A stretch of DNA of 64,000 nt. Origin: Fidelibacterota bacterium (GTDB lineage: Bacteria; Fidelibacterota; Marinisomatia; Marinisomatales; TCS55). Under the pieces are notes generated by a model. That model did not search any database, was not told where the DNA came from, and saw only the letters and a list, made by a program, of their open reading frames with translations. A program made the translations under genes and the position numbers. Positions 17,847 through 26,938 of the stretch are shown in pieces. Positions within the stretch are counted from its first letter, which is position 1. Each line of letters opens with the position of its first letter. Where the stretch lies: NCBI GenBank assembly GCA_004124385.1, contig SCKN01000001.1, positions 278,606 through 342,605 on the forward strand, read 5' to 3'.

Positions 17847-19667
17847 TTACTTAAGTATAGATAAAGCTTTTTGAATAATCTCTTTAGCAATCTTTTCAGG
17901 AATTCCTGTTTTTTTGGAAATATTTATTTGATTTGATTTGGCAATCAATTCTGTAGAATCGAAGGATTTTAAAAGTTTCTCTACTCGTTTGGGTCCCATT
18001 CCTTCAATGTCATTAAATATGGATATTAAGCTATCTTTGCGTTTGCTGCGTTGAAATGTAATAGCAAATCGATGTGCTTCATCTCGAATACGCCGTAAAA
18101 GAATTAATCCGGGAGATTGCTTATGAATAGATTGCGGATCAGAAATGCCCGGCACGAATACTTCCTCTAAACGTTTGGCTAATCCCACAATGGGAATATA
18201 GTCCAACCCAAGTTCTCTCAATGCTGATACGGCCATACTTAACTGTCCTTTTCCGCCGTCAATTAAAATGAGATCAGCCAAACTACCCTTCTCCTTTTTT
18301 ACACGTAAATAACGCCTGAAAACAACTTCCCGCATGGCTGCAAAATCATCAATGCCAACTACAGTCTTAATCTTGAATTTCCGATATTCAGATTTCCGTG
18401 CTTTGCCATCCACAAAACATACCATTGACGCGACTGTATTCGTACCGCCCAGATGGGAGACATCAAATGCTTCGATGCGCCGTGGTGGCGCTTTTAACTG
18501 CAAATCTTCTTGGAGTTGATTTACCATTTTCGGTACAAGCTCTCGACGCTTTTTGCGGTTGATCAACCATTCACCCAAAAGCAGCTTAGCATTTTGGTAC
18601 GACATACGAACTTCTTTTGCCTTTTCGCCGCGTTGGGGCTGACGAATGACCACTCTGCTACCCTTCTTTTCTGAAAGCCATTCTTCCAGTTCATCCAGAC
18701 CTTCGGGTAAAACGGATACTGTAATTTCTTTTGGAAGAAAATCCGAATCCATGTAAAAACGGGATATCACTGAAGAATAAACCACCCCTTCATTTTCATC
18801 TACGTTTTGTAATGATACTTTTTCCCGGCCGAAAATGCGTCCATTTCTAATTCGTATAATCGTCATAACTCCAATATCATCTTTTCGTGCTAATGCAAAA
18901 ATATCTCTATCTTCGAAATCAGCTGTTACTTTTCGCTGGCGTTCTTTAAATCGTCTAACAGCGTTATATTGGTCTCGGTACATAGCCGCATCTTCGTAGC
19001 GTAAATCCGCCGCGGCTATGTCCATTTGCTTACGGACATATTCTTCCGTTTCCTTGGTTTGTCCTTGCAAAAATTTTATAACCCTGCCAATCATAGCATT
19101 ATAATGATCTCTACTTACGAGCCCTTCGCACGGACCTTCACATTTATTGATATGATAATCCAGGCACAGTTTCACTTTTTTGGCAGCTACTGATTCATCA
19201 TCCATATAAAAACTACAGCTCCGAACTGGAAAAATCTTGTGCAATGCTTTTAGTGAATATCGGAGACTTTTTACATCGGTGTATGGACCAAAATATTTTG
19301 AACCATCCTTTTCAATTTTCCGTGTAAGAAGTACTTGAGGATAAGGCTCGTTGGTTATACGAATAAATGGAAATGACTTATCATCTTTTAGATCAATATT
19401 GTATTTGGGCTGAATTTCTTTAACCATATTTGCTTCTGTCAGTAACGCTTCCACGCTAGATCGTACAATTATCCACTCCACATCCTCTATTCGTTTTATC
19501 ATGGATTGATTTTTGGGTGTTTGGTATTTATTCTTCTGAAAATATGACCGTACGCGGTTGCGAAGATTTTTAGCCTTTCCGATATATATTATATTCCCAT
19601 CCTTATTTTTAAACTGATATACACCGGGTTTGGTCGGAATATGATTAAGTTTTTCTTTTAAATTCAT
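17847..19667 (-). CDS. uvrC: Excinuclease ABC subunit C
   Basis: A 606-residue nucleotide-excision-repair endonuclease that nicks DNA on both sides of a lesion with UvrAB. Domains: GIY-YIG nuclease (1-90, PGVYQFKNKDGNIIYIGKAK), a Cys-rich region around 150-185, UVR motif (about 200-235), RNase H-like endonuclease (FDVSHLGGTNTVASMV) and C-terminal helix-hairpin-helix (DIEGMGPKRVEKLLKSF). Length is normal. Its start overlaps the stop of the YiiX-like gene as ATGA. Confidence 0.96.
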   Translation of the reverse strand: MNLKEKLNHIPTKPGVYQFKNKDGNIIYIGKAKNLRNRVRSYFQKNKYQTPKNQSMIKRIEDVEWIIVRSSVEALLTEANMVKEIQPKYNIDLKDDKSFPFIRITNEPYPQVLLTRKIEKDGSKYFGPYTDVKSLRYSLKALHKIFPVRSCSFYMDDESVAAKKVKLCLDYHINKCEGPCEGLVSRDHYNAMIGRVIKFLQGQTKETEEYVRKQMDIAAADLRYEDAAMYRDQYNAVRRFKERQRKVTADFEDRDIFALARKDDIGVMTIIRIRNGRIFGREKVSLQNVDENEGVVYSSVISRFYMDSDFLPKEITVSVLPEGLDELEEWLSEKKGSRVVIRQPQRGEKAKEVRMSYQNAKLLLGEWLINRKKRRELVPKMVNQLQEDLQLKAPPRRIEAFDVSHLGGTNTVASMVCFVDGKARKSEYRKFKIKTVVGIDDFAAMREVVFRRYLRVKKEKGSLADLILIDGGKGQLSMAVSALRELGLDYIPIVGLAKRLEEVFVPGISDPQSIHKQSPGLILLRRIRDEAHRFAITFQRSKRKDSLISIFNDIEGMGPKRVEKLLKSFDSTELIAKSNQINISKKTGIPEKIAKEIIQKALSILK

Positions 19668-21289
19668 TCTACTGGGAAAATTTCATTTATTTTATCAGCA
19701 ACTTCCACGCCATCCAGATAAAGTATTATTGCATCAAATGAATCGTAAGCTAGATTTTGAGCTACGTTATCCGGAGAAATTGTATAACGCCCTACCGTTT
19801 TTGTAGTATTCCAATCCAGATCATCAAATGAAACGTAAATGAGTTCCGAACATACAATCTCATTTTTGGATTCCACATCAAAGTTGAAATCATAGCTTTT
19901 GCCGATTTGTGAAAAAGCATTTAATAAATATGATCGTTTATTTTCTAGGGTTAATTCATTATATCGAATAACGCCAAGGTCATCAATATTTAAAAAATGC
20001 TGCAGTGTATTAATCTGAACTCCCGGCCGCAGTGCTTCGATCACCATATGTCCATTTCGAATCGCATCCTGAAAATCTGGTCCCGAATAATGATACGTTT
20101 CTTTTGCTTCATTATAAATAGCAGGAAGTTCATCCCAAACACCTAATTTACTCAATTCTTCCTCCGTACCTGACCAAAGTGCCACATGTGACCAATATCC
20201 GGGAATTAAATAATCTGTTAAACGAAAAGGTGCTTTTTCCAGTAAAATATCCAACGGTTGCAGATTTGCAATAATTTCAGATTGCTTTTCTTTTGGTAAT
20301 TCATCCAACTTACCTCTCCGGGCAACAATGATACCGGCTGCATTACCAAACATTTTACTCACTTGATTGGTAGCATCACTGCTGATTAAACGAATATTGT
20401 CCTCAATTTTATTTTTAAAAATATTTATTCTGTTTATTGAAAACATTGATTTGGTTTCCAGCGAACTGTTCTTTCTAATTTCTGCATAAGACGGACTGCC
20501 GTAGATCATCATATTCAAATACTGGTTATCGGGATCGCTCTGCACCAAATCAGATTTTGGATGATCACTCTCCCACTGTTCGATTTTGGAAATGAATTCG
20601 ATTGCTTTAATCAAGCGCTGCATTTTTTTCCTGTCCGTATAGCTTTCAGAAACAACACGCAAATAACCTTCAACTTCCGGGTCAATTCCGGATTCATTGA
20701 TTATATAACGCAGCTTATTGTGTTCTTCAAACGGTGCTACAGCCACGAGATAATTATCATATAATAATAATGCAAATGTTAAGCCCAGTTTTACTTTTTT
20801 TATTACTGACTGTCCCGATTCATCATTGGGATTGATTTGGATAATTTCTTTTGATTTTCCGCCAAACAATTGCCTTACTTTTTTCTTTTGATGGAAAATC
20901 GAGGGACTAGAATCATTGATGATTAGTTCAACATTTTCATTGGTTAATGGAGCAAATCGAACGATGCCTTCAAGCAACGTTTCCCGTAAGTCTTTATACC
21001 TGTTGGCGGCATAATTCAAGTAATTGATATCCGATGCCTTTAATACAGATTTTTCACTTAATGCTGAATATGTACGGACAGCTCGCACTCGCCAAACAAG
21101 GGCATATTCAATTTGCGGCTGATAGTTGAAAATCATTTCATGAATATCTATATTATCTGATTTCAACCACTCGACAGCAGATATCGAAGATACTTTCTCA
21201 TCAAATTCGATATTTGGATCAATATTTTGACTAATTACGAATGCATTAAAAAGCAAAAATATTAATATATTTAAAGAATAATATTTCAT
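19664..21289 (-). CDS. Secreted protein with C-terminal YiiX/YebB-type permuted NlpC/P60 hydrolase domain
   Basis: A 541-residue protein with a signal peptide (MKYYSLNILIFLLFNAFVIS). The first 330 residues are mostly helical and match no family I recognise. The C-terminal part resembles circularly permuted NlpC/P60 enzymes (YiiX/YaeF group): YWSHVALW with His368, IEAL with Glu418 and VCSELIY with Cys480, so His precedes Cys. Related proteins cleave amide or ester bonds in peptidoglycan or lipid; the substrate here is unknown. It is coupled to uvrC by ATGA, although the functions seem unrelated. Confidence 0.75.
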   Translation of the reverse strand: MKYYSLNILIFLLFNAFVISQNIDPNIEFDEKVSSISAVEWLKSDNIDIHEMIFNYQPQIEYALVWRVRAVRTYSALSEKSVLKASDINYLNYAANRYKDLRETLLEGIVRFAPLTNENVELIINDSSPSIFHQKKKVRQLFGGKSKEIIQINPNDESGQSVIKKVKLGLTFALLLYDNYLVAVAPFEEHNKLRYIINESGIDPEVEGYLRVVSESYTDRKKMQRLIKAIEFISKIEQWESDHPKSDLVQSDPDNQYLNMMIYGSPSYAEIRKNSSLETKSMFSINRINIFKNKIEDNIRLISSDATNQVSKMFGNAAGIIVARRGKLDELPKEKQSEIIANLQPLDILLEKAPFRLTDYLIPGYWSHVALWSGTEEELSKLGVWDELPAIYNEAKETYHYSGPDFQDAIRNGHMVIEALRPGVQINTLQHFLNIDDLGVIRYNELTLENKRSYLLNAFSQIGKSYDFNFDVESKNEIVCSELIYVSFDDLDWNTTKTVGRYTISPDNVAQNLAYDSFDAIILYLDGVEVADKINEIFPVE

Positions 21290-21298
21290 GATGATTTT

Positions 21299-22927
21299 CT
21301 ATTTGATCAAAACTCCTTTTACAACTTTTATTTCATTCTCAAATTTCATTTTAAAATAGTAAATACCCGTAGAAACTTTTTCTCCTGACCACGTAATTGA
21401 ATATTCACCGGGAGCATGAAATTCGTTCACAACTTCATCTACACTTTCACCTCTAATGTTAAAAACATTTACTTTTACAATGCCCTGCTTCGTTAGTGAA
21501 TAGTGCAAAGTCGTCTGGGGATTAAACGGATTGGGATAAAGGGATTGTATTGCAAAATAGTTTGAATTGATTAATTCATCGTCAATTGATTCTACAATAT
21601 AATATGTAGATAAATCAAACGTATCACTTTCTGTAAAATAATGCAAAGTGGCATCGGAAATTCCGGGTAACACACTATTAAGATAACCTGCGTATCCATC
21701 AGGGAATGCATCCAAAATATGTGCATAATTTGATACTGTCATTAAGCCATTTTCATTAATTGAGACTGAACAATTATCATCTAAATAAAAAGCAAATTTA
21801 GGAGGATCAGAAACAATCCCGTACAGTCCGCCGATAATACGGTTCGGGAAATAATAATAATCAGTCCACATTTTTGGAATAATAACCACATCCGGCACAC
21901 TCGTATCACCTACGGTTGTACCTAACCCGCCATACCACCAATTGTCCGAATCTCCTGTAATTCCTGTAACAATAATTTCACCATAATTCTCACTGCTTTG
22001 ATTTGATCCGTTAATCGTTAAATCAGAATAATTATTAAGATATTCGTAGGGCATTTCATAATAAGACATATTCTCACCGGGGTCTACTAAAACTCGATTA
22101 TCAATATCATACACTGCGCCATGAAGCAGCTGATGAAATTTCAAGTGCGTAAATCGCAGCGGTTCAGCCGGCACGCAGTATAATTCTGTATCATCAGTTT
22201 GGTGAATGACTGTAATCATTTTACCATAAACGGTGCCGATCCTGTCTTGATCTATGCAAAATGCAGTTTTGATTCCCATCCCCAATCCTAAAATATCTTC
22301 GCCATGATCTTGGGCTCTCCTGGCAACCATCGTAACCAATCTCCCCAGTCGTCCACGGTCATTGAAATGGGAATCTGTGAGAACGCCTGAAAGTATATCT
22401 AAAAAATCGTCTGTAAATGAAATCCGGGGATGATACGGATTTGCTATGGCTTGATCCGATGTTAATGATCCATTCTCCGCATCAAACACGATTCCTCCTA
22501 AAATGGCCAATCCGGCGCTCGTACCGCCAATGACTCCGCCATTATTGAACACCACATGAATAGCAGAATCAACCAATGTTCCTTTCCATGTCTGTACATA
22601 ATCCCATTGGTCACCTCCCTCAATAAAGATACCATCAGCTGTAACTAGATCATGATATACATTTTGACTATTTGCCGAAAATATGTTGGGAATTTGTAAT
22701 TCATGACTGGATGAATCTGCACCCAGATTAATAAAATATGCCGGATACCAATCACTGGCTTCAGACACATCTATATTTACAATTTTACCTGAATCTGCCT
22801 GTTGTACAAACCAGCCGTAAGGATCATCTGACCAGCCACCGTAACTTTCGGCATTTCCCCCCACAAGCATGACAGAACCTTGGGCAGATAAACGAGTCAT
22901 TAAATAAAAAAGATAAAATTTCCTCAT
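21299..22927 (-). CDS. Cyanophycinase-like S51 peptidase with T9SS sorting domain
   Basis: A 542-residue secreted protein. After a short signal, residues 17-260 look like peptidase S51/cyanophycinase: VMLVGGNAE, FIEGGDQW, nucleophile elbow GGTSAGLA with Ser137, and the family segment DSHFNDRGRLGRL. The last 80 residues are a T9SS type A sorting domain (LYPNPFNPQTTLHYSL, then TGIYYFKM), so the enzyme is exported to the surface or medium. Extracellular cyanophycinases release Asp-Arg dipeptides from cyanophycin; other S51 members are dipeptidases, so the substrate is open. It is coupled to serC by ATGA. Confidence 0.87.
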   Translation of the reverse strand: MRKFYLFYLMTRLSAQGSVMLVGGNAESYGGWSDDPYGWFVQQADSGKIVNIDVSEASDWYPAYFINLGADSSSHELQIPNIFSANSQNVYHDLVTADGIFIEGGDQWDYVQTWKGTLVDSAIHVVFNNGGVIGGTSAGLAILGGIVFDAENGSLTSDQAIANPYHPRISFTDDFLDILSGVLTDSHFNDRGRLGRLVTMVARRAQDHGEDILGLGMGIKTAFCIDQDRIGTVYGKMITVIHQTDDTELYCVPAEPLRFTHLKFHQLLHGAVYDIDNRVLVDPGENMSYYEMPYEYLNNYSDLTINGSNQSSENYGEIIVTGITGDSDNWWYGGLGTTVGDTSVPDVVIIPKMWTDYYYFPNRIIGGLYGIVSDPPKFAFYLDDNCSVSINENGLMTVSNYAHILDAFPDGYAGYLNSVLPGISDATLHYFTESDTFDLSTYYIVESIDDELINSNYFAIQSLYPNPFNPQTTLHYSLTKQGIVKVNVFNIRGESVDEVVNEFHAPGEYSITWSGEKVSTGIYYFKMKFENEIKVVKGVLIK

Positions 22928-23991
22928 GTATAATTCTGCATTGCATCAACCAATGCTTCCACACCTTCTTTTGGCATGGCATTATAAATAGACGCTCTAA
23001 AACCACCTACAGATCGGTGACCTTTTAGAGTCAATAAACCACGTTCAGTGCAATAATTTAAGAAGTGTGGTTCATCTCCTCCATTGGCAAAAATAAACGG
23101 TACATTCATTAAGGAACGATCTTCCACTAAAATGGGACTTGTAAAAAGAGGATTGCGTTCTATTTCATCATAAAGGAATTTTGCCTTGGACTTATTTTGC
23201 ACATGCATTGATTCTACTCCGCCCAATGCCTTCAGCCAGTGCAATGTTCTGTTAACAACGTAAATTGCAAATACAGGCGGTGTATTAAACATGGAATCTT
23301 TGTCAGCGTGAATAGCAAAATCCAGCATGGCGGGGAGGTCACGTCCGGATCTTCCAATAAGGTTATCCCGAATAATGACCATGGTCACTCCGGCAGGTCC
23401 CATGTTCTTTTGGGCACCGGCATAAATCACTCCAAACTGGCTTACATCTATTGGGCGACTGAAAATATCCGAACTCATATCCCCTACCAAAAATCCATTG
23501 GCTTCAGGGAATTTTTGCCATTGAGTACCATAAATCGTATTATTGGACGTTACGTGCAGATAGACTTGATCAGTACTTTGTTTAAAGTCTTTTTGAATAT
23601 GATTATAAACTGATTCTCTAGAAGAGCTTACCACATTTACATTTCCATAACGCTGGGCTTCTTTTATAGCTTTTACGGACCAAACACCTGTTTCCGTATA
23701 ATCAACAGTTTCTCCATCTTTGAGTATATTCATGGGAATCATGGAAAACTGAAGACTGGCTCCGCCCTGTAAAAATAAGATTTTGTAATTTTCAGGAACA
23801 TTCAACAATTGGCGAATCAGTTGACGTGTTTCTGTAACCATATCCACAATGGGAGCAGACCGATGACTCATTTCCAGAATACTCATGCCATGTCCATCAT
23901 AATTCACAGCTGCCTCGGCTGCCTGTTTTAGGACGTCTTCCGCCAATACTGCCGGCCCCGCACTGAAGTTGTATATTTTTTGCATTTCCAT
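22924..23991 (-). CDS. serC: Phosphoserine aminotransferase
   Basis: A 355-residue class V PLP aminotransferase for serine synthesis (3-phosphohydroxypyruvate to phosphoserine). Family start KIYNFSAGPAVL, LFLQGGASLQF, and PLP Lys195 in YAGAQKNMGPAG. ATG at 23991 or 23985 are both possible. It is the first gene of the serC-cyanophycinase-YiiX-uvrC run, preceded by a terminator of the upstream operon. Confidence 0.95.
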   Translation of the reverse strand: MEMQKIYNFSAGPAVLAEDVLKQAAEAAVNYDGHGMSILEMSHRSAPIVDMVTETRQLIRQLLNVPENYKILFLQGGASLQFSMIPMNILKDGETVDYTETGVWSVKAIKEAQRYGNVNVVSSSRESVYNHIQKDFKQSTDQVYLHVTSNNTIYGTQWQKFPEANGFLVGDMSSDIFSRPIDVSQFGVIYAGAQKNMGPAGVTMVIIRDNLIGRSGRDLPAMLDFAIHADKDSMFNTPPVFAIYVVNRTLHWLKALGGVESMHVQNKSKAKFLYDEIERNPLFTSPILVEDRSLMNVPFIFANGGDEPHFLNYCTERGLLTLKGHRSVGGFRASIYNAMPKEGVEALVDAMQNYT

Positions 23992-24032
23992 ATGATTAGA
24001 AATTAATCGCCTTTTATGCTACTTTATAAAAC

Positions 24033-24069
24033 AAAAATGCCCCAACAAAAAATTGTTGAGGCATTTTTT
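24033..24069 (-). terminator. Intrinsic terminator after the sigma-factor operon
   Basis: A 15-bp stem AAAAATGCC(C/T)CAACA with one position that is a GU pair on the minus strand, a short A/T loop and a following T-run. It lies between the end of the lipoprotein gene (24089) and the start of serC (23991), so it ends the sigma-factor operon. Confidence 0.88.
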
Positions 24070-24088
24070 ATACGCTATAAATGAAACT

Positions 24089-25057
24089 TTACGGTCTAAT
24101 TATTCGATATGGCAGTGACCACACAGCCGTATTATATCCCCCATCACTTATGAACAATGTGGCATTATCAATTAAATCATAGTGCATATTGAAAACTCGC
24201 CTTTGATGATTCGGACGAATAGTATGAGCCCGCCATAATTTTGTAAAAACATTATCATCAGCATTAACATCACCAAATACACCGGCGTCATTCAAGCGCC
24301 TGCGAGCCCGTTCTCCACGTCCCCTACCATAATGCATAGCAACTCTTTCTCCACTATCTATATTACCCATGTCGAAAACAGGATCATCATTTTCTACTGT
24401 TAGTTCAATGCGCAGTGTATCGCCGGGATTAAAAGCGGGAAGATCATTCCTGGGAATGAATACTTCACTTGCATTATCGGCTGTATAATTAAAGAGTGCA
24501 TCCGTTCCGTTAAGAGTATAAAAGGACAAACCAGTAATTCTTACTTTATTGCCAGCACCTCCATAACCAATTGTTATTCCTTCAATTCTCCAAGGGCGGT
24601 TACTGCTGCTGTCTGTGCGAACAAAACGTATTCGTCTTTCAAATTCTTCAGAAAATGCCTTTACGAATGAGTCCACCATTGTATGGTTAGAATCGAACGC
24701 AATCACATAAAAGTTGCCACTCATGGAGCGGTGCATTTCTGCGTAAGCTGTATCATCCTGAACGTCAAAAGTGAAAGTTCTTTCACGGTCGGTAATGTGC
24801 CTGCCAAAACGGAGTCTATATCCGGAATGAGGCCAGAGCGTATCTGCCATGGTTTTCATTCCGCCATCAATATCTAATCCATCGGAATATTCTTCATCCA
24901 TGGCACCTTCTGTGTTGAGTATATCCGTGTTTAGTATTACATCATTTTCCAATAACTTCATTAGTTGTGAAATTTCATCTTTTTCTTGATCGTGAATATC
25001 AGCACACGACATCCATATCAAGCTGACTGCTGTTAAAATGGGTATATATTTCTTCAT
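24089..25057 (-). CDS. Lipoprotein of unknown function, last gene of the ECF sigma operon
   Basis: A 322-residue protein with a lipoprotein signal and lipobox WMSC (about Cys18). I do not recognise the family. The mature part is acidic at first (residues 20-70) and then mostly beta strands; a stretch FNPGDTLRIELTVENDDPVF looks like a beta-sandwich, and GRGRGERARRRLNDAGVFGD followed by VNADDNVFT resembles the substituted cleavage-like or Ca-loop sequence of some surface proteins. It lies 23 nt downstream of the Spy-like gene and before a strong terminator. It may be an envelope output or an accessory of the sigma system. Confidence 0.75.
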   Translation of the reverse strand: MKKYIPILTAVSLIWMSCADIHDQEKDEISQLMKLLENDVILNTDILNTEGAMDEEYSDGLDIDGGMKTMADTLWPHSGYRLRFGRHITDRERTFTFDVQDDTAYAEMHRSMSGNFYVIAFDSNHTMVDSFVKAFSEEFERRIRFVRTDSSSNRPWRIEGITIGYGGAGNKVRITGLSFYTLNGTDALFNYTADNASEVFIPRNDLPAFNPGDTLRIELTVENDDPVFDMGNIDSGERVAMHYGRGRGERARRRLNDAGVFGDVNADDNVFTKLWRAHTIRPNHQRRVFNMHYDLIDNATLFISDGGYNTAVWSLPYRIIRP

Positions 25058-25080
25058 TTTATTTTTCCTTTATTATATTA

Positions 25081-25572
25081 TTACCAACGATCTCTTTTGT
25101 GACGTCGGTTTCGTGATTTTTTATGTTTTTTAATATTATCTTTTGCCTCACGACGCATTTTATGAGGTGCGATCATTAGTTTAGCTCTTTGAGTATTTGT
25201 TAACGTTCCATCTAAACTTTTGATAAATGCAATTTTATCATTTATTTTTTGTTGTTCCAATCTTTCAAACGTCATTAATGCATCATTCAGAACACTTTCT
25301 GAAATATCTTTACTCTCTTTTAACGATTCAAAAATGGGTTTAAGCGATTCTTTACCTTCTTCTCGAAGCTTTTCCATTTTTTCCTGTTGAGCTCGAAATT
25401 TAGGAAAGAATTTTTCTGCTTGTTCTTCTGATAGCTCAAGTTCTTCTGTTAATTTCCAAATATTCATTGTTTTCATGTTTTTTCTATCACTTTTATCCCA
25501 ATCACCACGTGGGGGCTGGGCTATCATCATCATTGGAATTAACAAAATATAAGCTATGAATAATTTCTTCAT
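25081..25572 (-). CDS. Spy/CpxP-like periplasmic protein with basic tail
   Basis: A 163-residue secreted, almost all-helical protein. The signal peptide is about residues 1-18 (MKKLFIAYILLIPMMMIAQ). The pattern ELELSEEQAEKFFPKFRAQ and then GTLTNTQRAKLMIAP, each a turn followed by an LTxxQ-like helix start, is that of the Spy/CpxP/CnrX group. The C-terminus is strongly basic (KKHKKSRNRRHKRDRW). Such proteins chaperone periplasmic proteins or sense metals or misfolding and tune a regulator; CnrX does this for an ECF sigma factor. Here it follows the putative anti-sigma gene with a 4-nt ATGA overlap. Confidence 0.78.
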   Translation of the reverse strand: MKKLFIAYILLIPMMMIAQPPRGDWDKSDRKNMKTMNIWKLTEELELSEEQAEKFFPKFRAQQEKMEKLREEGKESLKPIFESLKESKDISESVLNDALMTFERLEQQKINDKIAFIKSLDGTLTNTQRAKLMIAPHKMRREAKDNIKKHKKSRNRRHKRDRW

Positions 25573-25967
25573 AACTTTATCTCCTTTTCATTAAATGCAT
25601 ATTCATATTCTTCTTCTTCAAAAAATTCTAGTATAGCCCACACATCATCATCATCCAATAAATATAGAGCCATGTCTGCAATATACATATCATAATCACT
25701 CGAATCAATTTCACTAAAATATTCATAATTATCTTCATAACTATAATATTCAACAAATTGAGTATTAAATATTGTATCGTTTAATTGTGAATATGACGCC
25801 CATCCGAATATCAAAAGGAATGCAGCAGTTATCATGCTGCTTTGAAAGCGTGTTCTTTTCAAATCTAATTGGTGTTGTGCAGCATGCATCCTGCCGATGA
25901 ATTTTCCTTCATCGATTGTAGAAACTTCAGTTTTTAAAGCATTTTGTAATCGGTCTTCAAATTTCAT
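25569..25967 (-). CDS. Putative anti-sigma factor, single-pass membrane protein with acidic outer domain
   Basis: A 132-residue protein: cytoplasmic helical segment (1-43), one transmembrane helix (about 44-62, SSMITAAFLLIFGWASY), then a C-terminal part very rich in Asp, Glu and Tyr. It has no clear zinc-binding anti-sigma (HxxxCxxC) motif. The role is inferred from position: it overlaps the end of the ECF sigma gene by 11 nt and precedes a Spy-like gene, the arrangement of CnrY-type anti-sigma factors. The acidic outer tail could bind the basic tail of the Spy-like protein. Confidence 0.65.
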   Translation of the reverse strand: MKFEDRLQNALKTEVSTIDEGKFIGRMHAAQHQLDLKRTRFQSSMITAAFLLIFGWASYSQLNDTIFNTQFVEYYSYEDNYEYFSEIDSSDYDMYIADMALYLLDDDDVWAILEFFEEEEYEYAFNEKEIKL

Positions 25968-26484
25968 AAATTTCTTTCAGCCATCCACGTAATTTATTAA
26001 TTCCATGGTGATAATTCACTTTTGCTGTTCCTTCGGACATATCTAATATTAATCCAATTTCCTTAAAAGGTAACTGCTGATTCAAACGCATCATAACCAC
26101 ATTCCGTTGTTTTCCCGGTAATTTAGCAACATGAGCCCAGATGTCTGATTTACTAATACGTGGTTCTTCATGTGAAAACGATTGTTCTGGCACTTGATCA
26201 AGGTGTAGAAAATTACGCCATTTATTTCGTGTAAGATAGGAATTAGCTGTATTGATTTTTGCCCTGTATAAATAGGTAGTAAATTCTGCTTTAAAACGAA
26301 AAATTTTAAGGCTTTTAAATAATTTAATGAAAACAGATTGTGATAAATCTTCTGCTTCCATTTCATCAATTGTGATACGAACAAAAAATCTGTAAACCGA
26401 GTCCAAGTGACGTTTAACCAATTCGTCAAAGGCTGACTGGTCTCCTTTTTGAAATAGTCGTATGAGTTCATGGTCTGATTTCAT
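25957..26484 (-). CDS. ECF RNA polymerase sigma-70 factor
   Basis: A 175-residue group IV sigma factor. Region 2: DQSAFDELVKRHLDSVYRF, then EAEDLSQSVFIKLFKSLK (the DLxQxxF core). Region 4: KLPGKQRNVVMMRLNQQLPF, then KEIGLILDMSEGTAKVNYHHGI, a helix-turn-helix for the -35 element. It directs RNA polymerase to stress genes, very likely including its own operon. Start MKSDHELIRLFQKGD. First gene of a four-gene operon. Confidence 0.93.
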   Translation of the reverse strand: MKSDHELIRLFQKGDQSAFDELVKRHLDSVYRFFVRITIDEMEAEDLSQSVFIKLFKSLKIFRFKAEFTTYLYRAKINTANSYLTRNKWRNFLHLDQVPEQSFSHEEPRISKSDIWAHVAKLPGKQRNVVMMRLNQQLPFKEIGLILDMSEGTAKVNYHHGINKLRGWLKEIYEI

Positions 26485-26610
26485 TCATTTACACCGTAAG
26501 ACACGATAGTCACCGGAAAGGTTAAAAAATATTTTACTTATTTTAAAGAATAAAACAGTTTGTTTGGATTTTTGTAAAATCTTTCAGAAACATATTTTTA
26601 CATACTTCAA

Positions 26611-26763
26611 TTACCCCGTCATTTATGGCGGGGTGAGGCAACACATAAAAATATTGGGCTTTAGCCTAAAATCTTGTAGATATCTTTATTCATATATTAT
26701 CGTGTTGGGATAAATCCCTTTTTAGTGTTGATAAGAGTAACCCCGCCATAAATGACGGGGTAA
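26611..26763. repeat. Inverted-repeat element with 24-bp perfect arms
   Basis: Arms at 26611-26634 and 26740-26763 are exact reverse complements (core ACCCCGCCATAAATGACGGG) separated by 105 nt that themselves hold small palindromes such as GGGCTTTAGCC and GGGATAAATCCC. It lies in the 454-nt gap between the sigma factor gene (26484) and the helicase start (26939), the only gene-free stretch over 300 nt. No open frame is inside it; target-site duplication is not obvious. The remainder of the gap is AT-rich and must hold two divergent promoters, which I cannot pinpoint. Confidence 0.85.
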
Positions 26764-26938
26764 ATGTTTTTGATTTGGATTCAGTCTAAATGGAAAACTT
26801 TTCCAAGATTATTCAAAATGATTTGAATTATACATCTATTTGCAGATGGATTTAGAGAAGAGTATCTTTATTGAAGAAATTATATAAAACACAAAATTAT
26901 TGAAAGAAACATACTTCTTGCATTCGTTAATTTCGACT

